Shown here: piece by piece, positions 7,684-15,776 of the stretch
Layout of the letters: every line of letters begins with the position of its first letter
Numbering within the stretch: the first letter of the stretch is position 1
From: Novosphingobium album (ex Liu et al. 2023)
GTDB lineage: Bacteria > Pseudomonadota > Alphaproteobacteria > Sphingomonadales > Sphingomonadaceae
Assembly: GCF_029076845.1 (NCBI RefSeq)
Contig: NZ_JARESE010000007.1
Coordinates: 1 to 61,705, forward strand
Length of the DNA stretch: 61,705 nt
Reading direction: 5' to 3'
Position numbers and translations under genes: made by a program
Notes under the pieces: model-generated
Seen by the model: only the letters and a program-made list of their open reading frames with translations
Told to the model about the DNA's origin: nothing
Database searches by the model: none

Positions 7684-8065
7684 GAGATTTTAGTACCGGG
7701 GTACCTGGACATATGCGCAGGCACCCCGGCGTGAACCTCACACCGAGTGCCGTTATCGACAGGGTTTTCGAGCCCCGGCGCCGCCGTTTTCGCAGCGCAA
7801 TTTGCGCCCTACCACAGCCACAGTTTCGCACCAAGCCGAACCCGGCCAGCCGCCAATCGCAAGCGCTGCTCGCATTCCGGAACGCCATCCTCAATTGGTC
7901 CTATTTTTTGCGCGGCGGGCGTCTTCTGCCCCGGCTCGCTCACGTGCCGCGCGGACCCTCCGGTCCGCACGCCGCTACGCCTTGCCGGGGGCTCTATCCA
8001 AGAGGAACATCTCTCACAGACTTCCCATGATGTCGGACGGACGAGGCCGCCTCAAGGACGGCGGG
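7684..8065. other. non-coding stretch right of the insertion sequence
   Basis: No gene is supported. It contains the right arm of the 16-bp inverted repeat (7764-7779) and GC-rich segments. Probably the broken right flank of the insertion site. Confidence 0.4.
7764..7779 (-). repeat. 16-bp inverted repeat, right arm
   Basis: GTTTTCGAGCCCCGGC, exact reverse complement of 6088-6103. Confidence 0.6.
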
Positions 8066-8164
8066 GCCCCACCATTTTCTTCGGCGGATCGGGCGTCGGT
8101 TTCCTCTCGCCACCGTGGCGGCCACCGAAGAAAATCGTGACCCCCACCGCCGCTGGCGCGGTCG
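8066..8164 (+). promoter_or_regulatory. 5' hairpin element, copy 2
   Basis: Perfect 11-bp arms ATTTTCTTCGG (8074-8084) and CCGAAGAAAAT (8125-8135), preceded by GGGGCCCCACC and followed by CCCCCAC and CGCTGGCGCGG. The right arm and tail align with the element at 3821-3897 with few differences and one gap. It ends about 80 bp before the start of the gene at 8247. Confidence 0.45.
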
Positions 8165-8246
8165 CCGGCAAGCCGGCGATCCCTGACCCGACCTCGCCCG
8201 CCCGACGCGCATGCCCCTGTCATTCAAGACAGACAGGAGCAGACCG

Positions 8247-8471
8247 ATGCAGATCATCTCGACCAACGCCGCCGCCGACAACGCCGCCTACTTCGCCGCC
8301 GTAGCGTACGCCGAGCGACGGGCGCTTCACAGTTACTTCGACCAGCATGTCGTGGCCGATAACGAGGCAGGTTACATCACCATCGACGAGGGCGATTACG
8401 GCGCGCTGCCGATGACGATCATCGACCGGATTGTGTACAGCGTGCCGGGCGGGCGTCTCGACGAATATTGA
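8247..8471 (+). CDS. small hypothetical plasmid protein
   Basis: A 74-residue acidic protein (MQIISTNAAADNAAYFAAVAYAERRALHSYF...), with no recognised family. ATG 8247 follows CAGGAG (8234-8239) by 7 bp. It is isolated: a hairpin element precedes it, an intrinsic terminator follows within 10 bp, and then a 35-nt hairpin. The same arrangement surrounds the DUF2493 gene, which suggests that both are independently expressed single-gene cassettes of the element. Confidence 0.65.
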   Translation: MQIISTNAAADNAAYFAAVAYAERRALHSYFDQHVVADNEAGYITIDEGDYGALPMTIIDRIVYSVPGGRLDEY

Positions 8472-8481
8472 AAAAATTTGA

Positions 8482-8512
8482 GGGAGGGGCTTGGCGGCCT
8501 CTCCCTTTTTTT
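8482..8512 (+). terminator. intrinsic terminator
   Basis: Nine-base-pair stem GGGAGGGGC / GCCTCTCCC (one G-T pair), loop TTGGCG, followed by seven Ts (8506-8512). It starts about 10 bp after the stop of the 74-residue gene. Confidence 0.88.
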
Positions 8513-8525
8513 GCTGCGAGGATGA

Positions 8526-8560
8526 ACGGGCATGGGGGGCATCGAACCCCCCATGCCCGT
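8526..8560. repeat. 35-nt perfect hairpin, loop CATCGAA (copy 2)
   Basis: Left arm ACGGGCATGGGGGG (8526-8539), loop CATCGAA (8540-8546), right arm CCCCCCATGCCCGT (8547-8560); 14 perfect pairs. Stem length, loop sequence and loop length equal those at 5083-5117, while five stem positions differ and each is compensated on the other arm. Confidence 0.8.
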
Positions 8561-8588
8561 GCCGCGAGACCATCGCGGCGGGGATCGG

Positions 8589-8807
8589 TCACGCCGTCAG
8601 GCGTTTTTCCACTTCCTCGATTCCGAGGCTGCGGATGCGCGCGAGAAGTGCGTTTAACCGCTTGGCGTCGAGCTTGAGCAGGCCGGCCTTTTCGACGGCC
8701 TGAACCGCAGCATCACGCTCCTTCTCTTCCAGCCGTTGCCGTCGCTCTTCGAGCCGACGGGCATCTTCTTCGATCGCTGCTCTTTCCTGTTCCAATGTGC
8801 GTGCCAT
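8589..8807 (-). CDS. small coiled-coil protein, TraC/TraD-like accessory
   Basis: A 72-residue charged protein with a long Glu/Arg-rich heptad-like helix (EQERAAIEEDARRLEERRQRLEEKERDAAVQAVEKAG) followed by a short C-terminal helical segment (LLKLDAKRLNALLARIRSLG). Small proteins of this form (conjugal transfer TraC/TraD type and DUF6437-like) lie near mobilisation genes of alphaproteobacterial plasmids and often accompany the relaxase. It is divergent from the TraD-relaxase operon across about 550 bp. Family placement is by overall pattern only. Confidence 0.55.
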   Translation of the reverse strand: MARTLEQERAAIEEDARRLEERRQRLEEKERDAAVQAVEKAGLLKLDAKRLNALLARIRSLGIEEVEKRLTA

Positions 8808-9353
8808 GAAGGGCCTCTTGGTTCACGCTGATCGGGCTATGAACCCGTTGAGTATAGACGCTGACCGCCGCTGCCGAAAGCGCAACTTCGGCCGCCAGCA
8901 CTGGGCCGTGATCACATGCGTTTGCGTGTATGGCGTTCGATACCGCGCGTCAGACCCGCGCCGTCGTCTCGCACCCACCCGCACCTGCGACCGCGAAGGC
9001 TCCGTCCGCCGGACGGCCTGGCGCCCAGCCGGAAGCGATTTTCCCTGCCGATCGACCGCGTCACAGGACGCCCCGAGGACTGGATCAGCCCTGGTGCAGA
9101 GAAGCACACCGAACGCACCGTCGGTGCATGGGTTCTGGAATAAATCCAGATACTTAGAGCTATTTCACTGTGTGGGGTGCTGTGGGACAGCTTTTGCAGG
9201 CCAGAAAAACCCGCAGATTTGCGGTGTTTCAGCGTGTTACGTCAGAACACACGCTTTCCTGGCCGGCCGAATTTCTTGCCCTGATCTTCAAACTCGCCTA
9301 TAACTGGCGACGTTTTCTGAGACCCCACCAGCCTCCCTGCTAGGAGGCCTGGT
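8808..9353. other. intergenic region with candidate oriT
   Basis: This 545-bp region separates the small coiled-coil gene from the mobilisation operon, a usual place for oriT. Its right half (from about 9130) is clearly richer in A/T than the surroundings and carries two adjacent inverted repeats: CCGCA-GATT-TGCGG (9211-9224) and GCGTGTT / AACACACGC around ACGTCAG (9232-9254). These could be relaxase recognition hairpins. No nic sequence could be matched with confidence. The left half (8808-9120) shows nothing. Confidence 0.4.
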
Positions 9354-9644
9354 TTGACTTCCACCTACAAGCATTGCTCGGTCCGGCTCGACCGCGGCAA
9401 ATATGATCGCCTCGTCGCACTCGCCGCCGAGCGCGGATGCACGCCCTCCGACCTGCTTCGCACGGCCGTCGACGGGTTCCTGTCATCCGGCCAGCTCCTG
9501 ACCTCCAGCCACCGCCGGATCGCCCGCATCAGCGAGTTCCAGCAGCTGGCCCTCGACATCATCATCCGCGAGCAATTTCCCGAATATCGCGACCGCATTA
9601 TCGCGGAAACCGACAGGCGCCTGGAGCAATATCATGGCGCGTGA
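9354..9644 (+). CDS. ribbon-helix-helix type mobilisation accessory protein
   Basis: A 96-residue protein starting at TTG 9354, supported by AGGAGG at 9342-9347. The N-terminal 45 residues (CSVRLDRGKYDRLVALAAERGCTPSDLLRTAVDGFL) fit a ribbon-helix-helix DNA-binding fold: a beta strand of alternating residues then two helices. The C-terminal half is helical (ISEFQQLALDIIIREQFPEYRDRIIAETDRRLEQY). It overlaps the TraD gene by 11 bp, as TrwA/TraY-like accessory proteins often precede the coupling protein. It probably binds oriT and represses this operon; that is inferred from position. Confidence 0.7.
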   Translation: MTSTYKHCSVRLDRGKYDRLVALAAERGCTPSDLLRTAVDGFLSSGQLLTSSHRRIARISEFQQLALDIIIREQFPEYRDRIIAETDRRLEQYHGA

Positions 9645-11943
9645 GGACATCCGCACAGACGGCCGACCCGTTCCGCTGACCCACCATTCGGCGCGCGGAA
9701 ACGTGCAGCGCAACGCGGGCAATTTCACGCGCGGCAGCCAGCTTCTCACCCACGAGATGCTGATGTGGTTTTCGGGCGCGAAACTGCCCTTCATCCTCTG
9801 GTTCTTTGCTTTCCTCGGCGCATGGTTCCTCATCATGTCGCTCAAGCTCGACGAGCATGGCTTCCAGCTTGTCTGCATGAAGATCTATGCGACCATCTGG
9901 AACTGGGTCGACCTCAATCCGAACAAGCGCGTCAACGTCACGCTGCCCAGCGGCGAGATCATGCGAACGGTGATGCCGGCAGTGCCCTTCATCCCCGAAG
10001 TCATCACCGCCTGGGCCGTCGCGATGCGGGGCCTCATCGGCGCCTTCCTTGTCTCGGTCTTCATCACCATTCCGGCGGCCATCTGGTTCGTCGACATCTC
10101 GCACCGGCGCGGTCGATCGATCCTTCAGGAACGGCATGAACGCGGCGCCATGCTGGTCGACCGTAGCGTCCTCCTCGCGGAGATCGCCGAGCACAACCGC
10201 GCGAAGTTCGAAGAAGAGGCGGTCGAGCTCTTCCCCGGAATGCCCTCGCGGCAGGTTCTGGCACTGCCGTTCCGCGCGCGGAAGGAGGCGGGTATCCATC
10301 ATCCTTACATGCTCGCGGGCATCCCCTTTCCGCACCGGACCGAGCAGTCCCATGCGATGCTCATCGGCACCACGGGGTCGGGCAAGACCACCGAACTCAG
10401 AAGCCTCGTCACCCAGATGCGCGAGCGTCAGGACACGGCCGTCATTTTCGATCTGACCGGCGCCTATGTCGAAGCCTTCTACGATCCCAGGCGCGATACG
10501 ATCCTCAACCCCATGGACGCGCGCTGCCCGGCCTGGTCGATCTTCAATGACTGCCGCACCCACAGCGAGTTCACCGCCGCGGCGGCCGCCCTTATTCCTT
10601 CTGACGGCGGCTCGTCCGAACCCTTCTGGGCGCTGGCCGCGCGCACACTTTTCATCGAGATGTGCATCCGTCTTCAGGAGCGCGGACAGACCAGCAACCT
10701 CGCACTCTCCGAGAATCTGATGACCGCGGACCTGAAGCGCGTGCACCGCTTCCTTGCCAACACCATCGCCGACCCGCTCACCGCGCCTGAAGCCGCCCGC
10801 ATGGCGGAATCGATCCGCGCCGTCTTCAACACCAATGCGCAGGTCCTGCGCTTCCTTCCCGACGAGGGCGAACCCTTCTCGATCCGTGACTGGATCACGC
10901 GGGACAAGAAGCCCGGGTCGATCCTGTTCGTCACCTCGAGCTATGTCGACCTGCCGATGAACCGGGCACTGCTCACGCTCTGGATGGACCTCGCCATCAA
11001 CCGGTTGATGACGCTCCCGCGCACGCGGAGTTTACGCACCTGGTTCATGTTCGACGAGCTCGGCGCGCTGCACCGTCTGCCCGCGATCGAGAATGGGCTC
11101 CAGACCGCGCGCGCTTTCGGGGGCGCGATGATCCTCGGCCTCCACAGCTTCGAGAAACTGGTCGAGGTCTATGGCGAACAGGGCGCCCGCAATCTCGCTT
11201 CGCTGGCCCGCTCCAAGCTCATCCTTGCGACCGCCGATCTCGATACCGCCGAGCAGTGCGCCCGTTACATTGGTAACCGCGAGGTCCGTCAGATGGATGA
11301 GGCCTACAGCTATGGTTACAACAATACCCGCGACGCCTCGACACTGACCCCGCGCAAGCAGGTCGAGCCGCTCGTCATCGCCGATGACATCACCAACCTG
11401 CCCTCGATGCACGGCTTCGTGAAGTTTCCCGACGGCTTTCCCGCTGCACGGATCCTCCTCGAGTGGAAGGACTATCCGCAGATCGCCCAGGGCTTCGTTC
11501 AGAGGCCCGATGTTCAGCCGGTTCGATCAAAGCGCGGAGAGGAGGCGTTCGAGGAGGACGAGGGCGGTGAGGCCGGCGGACGGGATGGAGCCAATCAGGT
11601 GGTCAGGGAGGTGTCCGAGGCGGGCAATCTCGCCAAGGACCTGGCCGCGCGCATCCTCTCGGCCGAGGTCGAAGAGGAGGCCGAGGTCACGGCTGCCCGC
11701 GAGGGACAACGTGCCGACGATCGCGGTGAACAGGTGCCCCAACACATCCATGCCGCCGACCGGGCACAGGCGGCGCGCGCGGGCGCGGAGGAGCAGACGG
11801 TCACCACCCGCGACCGGGACGACCGGCGCGACGGCTATCGACAAGGCCCGGGCGCGCCGCAGGTCGAGGATCAGACTCTCGCCGAACTGCGGCAGGACTT
11901 CTCGTCCGGCCGCGACCATGACGGCATGGATATGGGCATCTGA
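9634..11943 (+). CDS. traD: type IV coupling protein TraD/TrwB
   Basis: A 769-residue conjugative DNA pump that links the relaxosome to the mating channel. Two N-terminal membrane segments are visible (about residues 50-75, LPFILWFFAFLGAWFLIMSL, and about 125-155, MRGLIGAFLVSVFITIPAAIWF). The RecA-like motor has Walker A GTTGSGKTT (about 245-253), and Walker B TWFMFDELGALHRLP (about 470). The C-terminal ~140 residues are acidic and low-complexity. Length and layout match MOBF-type coupling proteins. It overlaps the relaxase start (TGATG). Confidence 0.92.
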   Translation: MAREDIRTDGRPVPLTHHSARGNVQRNAGNFTRGSQLLTHEMLMWFSGAKLPFILWFFAFLGAWFLIMSLKLDEHGFQLVCMKIYATIWNWVDLNPNKRVNVTLPSGEIMRTVMPAVPFIPEVITAWAVAMRGLIGAFLVSVFITIPAAIWFVDISHRRGRSILQERHERGAMLVDRSVLLAEIAEHNRAKFEEEAVELFPGMPSRQVLALPFRARKEAGIHHPYMLAGIPFPHRTEQSHAMLIGTTGSGKTTELRSLVTQMRERQDTAVIFDLTGAYVEAFYDPRRDTILNPMDARCPAWSIFNDCRTHSEFTAAAAALIPSDGGSSEPFWALAARTLFIEMCIRLQERGQTSNLALSENLMTADLKRVHRFLANTIADPLTAPEAARMAESIRAVFNTNAQVLRFLPDEGEPFSIRDWITRDKKPGSILFVTSSYVDLPMNRALLTLWMDLAINRLMTLPRTRSLRTWFMFDELGALHRLPAIENGLQTARAFGGAMILGLHSFEKLVEVYGEQGARNLASLARSKLILATADLDTAEQCARYIGNREVRQMDEAYSYGYNNTRDASTLTPRKQVEPLVIADDITNLPSMHGFVKFPDGFPAARILLEWKDYPQIAQGFVQRPDVQPVRSKRGEEAFEEDEGGEAGGRDGANQVVREVSEAGNLAKDLAARILSAEVEEEAEVTAAREGQRADDRGEQVPQHIHAADRAQAARAGAEEQTVTTRDRDDRRDGYRQGPGAPQVEDQTLAELRQDFSSGRDHDGMDMGI

Positions 11944-14900
11944 TGCTCTCGGTCGCCGGCGTCCGCTCCGCTTCCGGTGCCGCGAATTACTTCGCGAAGG
12001 ACGACTATTACACCGTCGAGGGCTCGTCCGAGGTCAGCGTCTGGGGAGGGGAGGGCGCCGAGGCGATCGGTCTCTCGGGCGAGGTGTCCAAGGAGGCCTT
12101 CGAAGGCGCGCTGAACGGCATCCTTCCGAGCGGAGAAGCGGTCGCCCAGGTCGACAACCGGCGCGCAGGTTATGATCTCACCTTCTCCATGCCCAAGTCC
12201 GCCTCGGTCATGGCCTATGTCGCCGGCGACAAGCGTGTGCTCGGCGCCAACATGGCTGCGGTCAAGGCGACCATGGCCTGGGTCGAGAAGAACCTTGCCG
12301 AGGGGCGCCGCGACGTCGAGGGCCGCAAGGTCCCCGTCCAGACCGGCAATCTCGTCTATGCGCTTTTCCAGCATGACACGAGCCGGGCGCTCGACCCGCA
12401 GGCGCACATCCACGCCGTCATCGCCAATCTGACCCGAATGCCCGACGGCAAATGGCAGGCGCTCCATGCCGACAAGATCTGGAGCCACAACAGCATCATT
12501 GGCTCGATCTATCACGCCTATCTTCGGGCCGAACTCGAACGGATCGGTTACCAGCTCGACCTCAAGGGCAAGCACGGCACGTTCGAGATTGCCGGTGTGC
12601 CCAAGACGGTGATCCAGGAATATAGCCAGCGGCGTGAGGACATCCTCGAACATGCGACCCGGCTCGGCATCAAGTCGCCGGAGGGCTTGCGCGAGATCAC
12701 CAAGCGCTCGCGCGATCCAAAGCTCGACGTTGAGGATCGCGCCGCCCTGAAACAGGACTGGATCGACCGGGCGGAGAGCCATGGGTTCGACGGCAAGGAT
12801 CTTGTCGCCGCGGCCGAGGCACGGGCCGGGCTCCAGCCGTCCGAAGGAACCTTGGAGCGCAGCTACCGCGCAATCGTCGATGCCATCGCAGGTGCCCGCG
12901 ACCGTCTGGGCAGCCTGGCTCGGCCCCGCGATCCGCTGGTCGATGGCGCGCTTGCCCGAGCGGTCAAGTCGCCGGGCGAGGCGCGCGCGCAGCTCGCGGT
13001 CGCATCGGCCGTGCGTATCCTGTCCGAGCGTGAAGCGGCGTGGCCCGTCCACCAGCTGTCCAAGACGGCGGTCGATCTCGGCCTCAAAGGCGTGACCGTC
13101 GATATGATCGAGCGGCGCATCGACCGACTCGTCCAGAACCGCCAGCTCATCCCGGGCGTCGCGACTGCGGCCGACCGGACGGGTCGCATGGTGACGACGC
13201 AGGAAGCGCTGCGCACGGAGGAGAAGATCCTCGGTGCCGTCGAGGAGGGCAAGGGAACGTCCCAGCCGATCCTGGCGGCCGTGGATGCACCGCAGCGCTT
13301 GCAGGATGCCGCTGAGCGCCCCCTCAACCCCGGCCAGCTCGGAGCGGCGACGCTGATCCTCTCGTCGCCCGATCGCACCGTATCGGTCCAGGGCGTCGCT
13401 GGCGCCGGCAAGTCGACCATGCTGCAGGCGGTGGCGCGGGTCGCGGAAAGCGCAGGGCGCACGATCACGGGTCTCGCCTTCCAGAACAAGATGGTCGCGG
13501 ACCTCGCCGATGGCGCTGGCATCCAGGCCCAGACGATCGCCTCCTTCGTGCTCGCCAATGAGCGCTTCGTCTCGGAACGGGATACGGCTCGCTACGAAGC
13601 GGCGCGCGAGAAGCTCGGTGGCACCATGCTGATCGTGGACGAGACCTCAATGGTGTCGTCGAGCGATATGCTGAAGCTGCATCAGATCACGGCCGCGCTC
13701 GGCGTCGACAAGCTGGTCCTGGTCGGCGACCGGCAGCAGCTCTCCTCGATAGACGCCGGCAAGGCCTTTGCCATGATCCAGGCGGGCGGCGGCACGATGG
13801 CGCGGATGGACCAGAATATCCGCCAGCGCACCGATCAGCTCCGGACCGTCGCGGCGCTCGCCAACGTCGGCAAGGCGAGCGCCGCCATGAAGGTTCTTGG
13901 CGACCGCGTCGTCGAGGCGTCCGAGCCTGCGGAGGCCGCCGCCGATATGTGGCTGGCCCTGTCCCAGCCGGACCGCGAGGCGACGGCCGTCTTCGCCTCT
14001 GGCCGCGACGCGCGGGCCATCATCAATCAGCGGATCCAGGATGGGCTGATCGCCGAAGGCAGCGTCAAGGGCGCGGCGATCCACCTCACCGTCTACGAGC
14101 GGGTGAACACTACCCGCGAGGAACTGCGCTACGCCTCGACTTACCAGCCTGGTCAGACACTCGAGGTAGGGAAGGGCGGGGCGCAGGATGTTGGCCTCGC
14201 CGGTGGGCGCTACGACGTGCTGAAGGTTCATGCGAGCGGCAAGGTCGAGCTTGCCGATGGACGGCGCAGAATCCGCTTCGACCCCCAGAAGCTCTCGCCC
14301 ACCGAGCAGCGCGATCGGCTGCAGCTTTCCGAGAAGAAGGATCTCCAGTTGCGCGAAGGTGACCGAATCCGCTGGACAGCCAACGACAAGGTGCGAGGGC
14401 TGCACAACGTGGCACTCGCACGCGTCGTCAGCGTCGATGCCGGCGGGGTGACCGTTGAGACCGCAGACAAGGGTCGCCTGACGCTCGAGCTCGGTGATCC
14501 CATGCTTTCCAGGCTCGATCTTGCCTACAGCCTCAACATGCACATGGCGCAGGGGATCACCACCGACAAGGCCATAACGGTCATGTCGGCGCACGAGCGC
14601 AACCTTTCGAACCAGCGGCTATTCAATGTGGGCGTCACGCGCGTGCGCGACGAGCTCACCATGGTCATCGACGATCGCGCGAAGCTCGAGCGTCAACTCG
14701 ACATGAATCCCGGTAACAAGACCTCCGCGCTGGAGACGCTGGGCCGGCTCGACGTCGACGGCAAGAAGGGACCGGGCGTGCAGCCGCGCGAGAAGTTCGA
14801 TCCCGGACCGATCGACGGGGGCGACCTCTCCGATCTTCCGCCACTGCCGAGCGATCTGCCGCCGCTTCCAACCGGACCAGCGCCGGACGCCAAGGATCCG

Positions 14901-14981
14901 AAGATGCCGCCGGACCTCAAGCCCGACCGGGCCGATCCACTGCCGCCGCTCCCCGAGCGCAGTCTCGGCCTCGATTTGTGA
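11943..14981 (+). CDS. MOBF relaxase-helicase (TrwC/TraA-like)
   Basis: A 1012-residue bifunctional relaxase. The N-terminal TrwC domain (about 1-290) shows the tyrosine pair Y22-Y23 and the metal-binding HIH (H155, H157) in DPQAHIHAVIANL. The central-to-C-terminal region is a RecD/TraI-like helicase: Walker A GVAGAGKST (about 484-492), Walker B LIVDETSMVSS, then LVGDRQQLSSI and a late motif LNMHMAQGITTDKAITVMS with RLFNVGVTR. The last ~80 residues hold Pro-rich repeats (PPLPSDLPPLP). It would nick oriT, bind the 5' end covalently and unwind the plasmid. It is the third gene of the mobilisation operon. Confidence 0.93.
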   Translation: MLSVAGVRSASGAANYFAKDDYYTVEGSSEVSVWGGEGAEAIGLSGEVSKEAFEGALNGILPSGEAVAQVDNRRAGYDLTFSMPKSASVMAYVAGDKRVLGANMAAVKATMAWVEKNLAEGRRDVEGRKVPVQTGNLVYALFQHDTSRALDPQAHIHAVIANLTRMPDGKWQALHADKIWSHNSIIGSIYHAYLRAELERIGYQLDLKGKHGTFEIAGVPKTVIQEYSQRREDILEHATRLGIKSPEGLREITKRSRDPKLDVEDRAALKQDWIDRAESHGFDGKDLVAAAEARAGLQPSEGTLERSYRAIVDAIAGARDRLGSLARPRDPLVDGALARAVKSPGEARAQLAVASAVRILSEREAAWPVHQLSKTAVDLGLKGVTVDMIERRIDRLVQNRQLIPGVATAADRTGRMVTTQEALRTEEKILGAVEEGKGTSQPILAAVDAPQRLQDAAERPLNPGQLGAATLILSSPDRTVSVQGVAGAGKSTMLQAVARVAESAGRTITGLAFQNKMVADLADGAGIQAQTIASFVLANERFVSERDTARYEAAREKLGGTMLIVDETSMVSSSDMLKLHQITAALGVDKLVLVGDRQQLSSIDAGKAFAMIQAGGGTMARMDQNIRQRTDQLRTVAALANVGKASAAMKVLGDRVVEASEPAEAAADMWLALSQPDREATAVFASGRDARAIINQRIQDGLIAEGSVKGAAIHLTVYERVNTTREELRYASTYQPGQTLEVGKGGAQDVGLAGGRYDVLKVHASGKVELADGRRRIRFDPQKLSPTEQRDRLQLSEKKDLQLREGDRIRWTANDKVRGLHNVALARVVSVDAGGVTVETADKGRLTLELGDPMLSRLDLAYSLNMHMAQGITTDKAITVMSAHERNLSNQRLFNVGVTRVRDELTMVIDDRAKLERQLDMNPGNKTSALETLGRLDVDGKKGPGVQPREKFDPGPIDGGDLSDLPPLPSDLPPLPTGPAPDAKDPKMPPDLKPDRADPLPPLPERSLGLDL

Positions 14982-15026
14982 TGTGACGACGCCGGCAGGG
15001 TGTGGGCGACTGGAAGGAGACGACGA

Positions 15027-15227
15027 ATGGGATGGGAATTTGAACAGGCCGGCAAGTTCGGCAGCGAGAAAGCGGCAGACGAATATGCCCGCCGCAACAA
15101 CATCGATCCACGCGACGTCCAGATCACCCGCAAGGGCGATGAGGTCGAGCTCAGTATCCGCCGCTCGGCCCTCGATGGCCGAAACCTGCGCGACAATGGC
15201 GAGGGCCGGCGGGACGGCTGGGGCTGA
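15027..15227 (+). CDS. small hypothetical protein
   Basis: A 66-residue charged protein (MGWEFEQAGKFGSEKAADEYARRNNIDPRDVQITRKGDEVELSIRR...). It is like small plasmid proteins that follow the TraA/TrwC relaxase gene; no function known. ATG 15027 has GGAAGGAGA 8 bp upstream; an in-frame GTG at 15000 lacks one. It sits between the relaxase and a DUF2726 protein, 12 bp from the latter, so it probably belongs to the mobilisation transcript. Confidence 0.7.
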   Translation: MGWEFEQAGKFGSEKAADEYARRNNIDPRDVQITRKGDEVELSIRRSALDGRNLRDNGEGRRDGWG

Positions 15228-15239
15228 AGGGAGGTGGCC

Positions 15240-15770
15240 ATGGACCTGCACAAACAAATCGGCACGCTGATCGCATCCAACCTGCCGCTCATGATTTTCA
15301 TCGGCTGCGCCATGCTGATCCTGGCGCTGCTTGGCGGTGCGACGGGCTTTTCCGGCCCTCCGCCGCCTGTCGCCAAACCGTTCATGACCCGCCGTGAAGA
15401 GGCCATGCTTGCCGTGCTCGAGGAAATATTCCCGATGTACCGCTTCCACGCGCAGGTTGCGATGGGCGCGCTTCTCAAGGTTCCTGCGAGGATGGGCTGC
15501 CGGGGAACACCGGCGGACCGCAACGCCTTCTCCCAGAAAATCGTCGACTTCGTGGTGCAGGATCCGACGACCGGACGGGTGGTCGCTCTCATTGAGATCG
15601 ACGACGGGTCTCACAGCGCAGCGCGGGACCGCATCCGTGACGCGATGACCAGGGGCGCGGGATACCGCACCTTTCGCATACCAGCGGCCGCCCGCCCGAC
15701 AATTCCGGCGGTGCTGCGCATTGTTGGACCGCTCCGCGAAGAAGCGGTTCAATCCGCCTATGAAGAATGA
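15240..15770 (+). CDS. membrane-anchored DUF2726 protein
   Basis: A 176-residue protein with one N-terminal membrane segment (about residues 15-35, PLMIFIGCAMLILALLGG) and a DUF2726 domain from about 50: EEAMLAVLEEIFPMYRFHAQVAMGALLKV, then KIVDFVVQDPTTGRVVALIEIDDGSH. The conserved acidic-rich strand (D-F-V and E-I-D-D) recalls the restriction-endonuclease-like core of this family; nuclease activity is unproven. GGGAGG lies just upstream of ATG 15240. It ends the mobilisation gene block. Confidence 0.8.
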   Translation: MDLHKQIGTLIASNLPLMIFIGCAMLILALLGGATGFSGPPPPVAKPFMTRREEAMLAVLEEIFPMYRFHAQVAMGALLKVPARMGCRGTPADRNAFSQKIVDFVVQDPTTGRVVALIEIDDGSHSAARDRIRDAMTRGAGYRTFRIPAAARPTIPAVLRIVGPLREEAVQSAYEE

Positions 15771-15776
15771 CCGGCC

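Noticed and set aside
6122..7894. Long minus-strand open frame opposite the IS110 transposase
   Set aside because: It is antisense to the strongly supported transposase, matches no family and has the composition of a mirrored codon pattern in GC-rich DNA.
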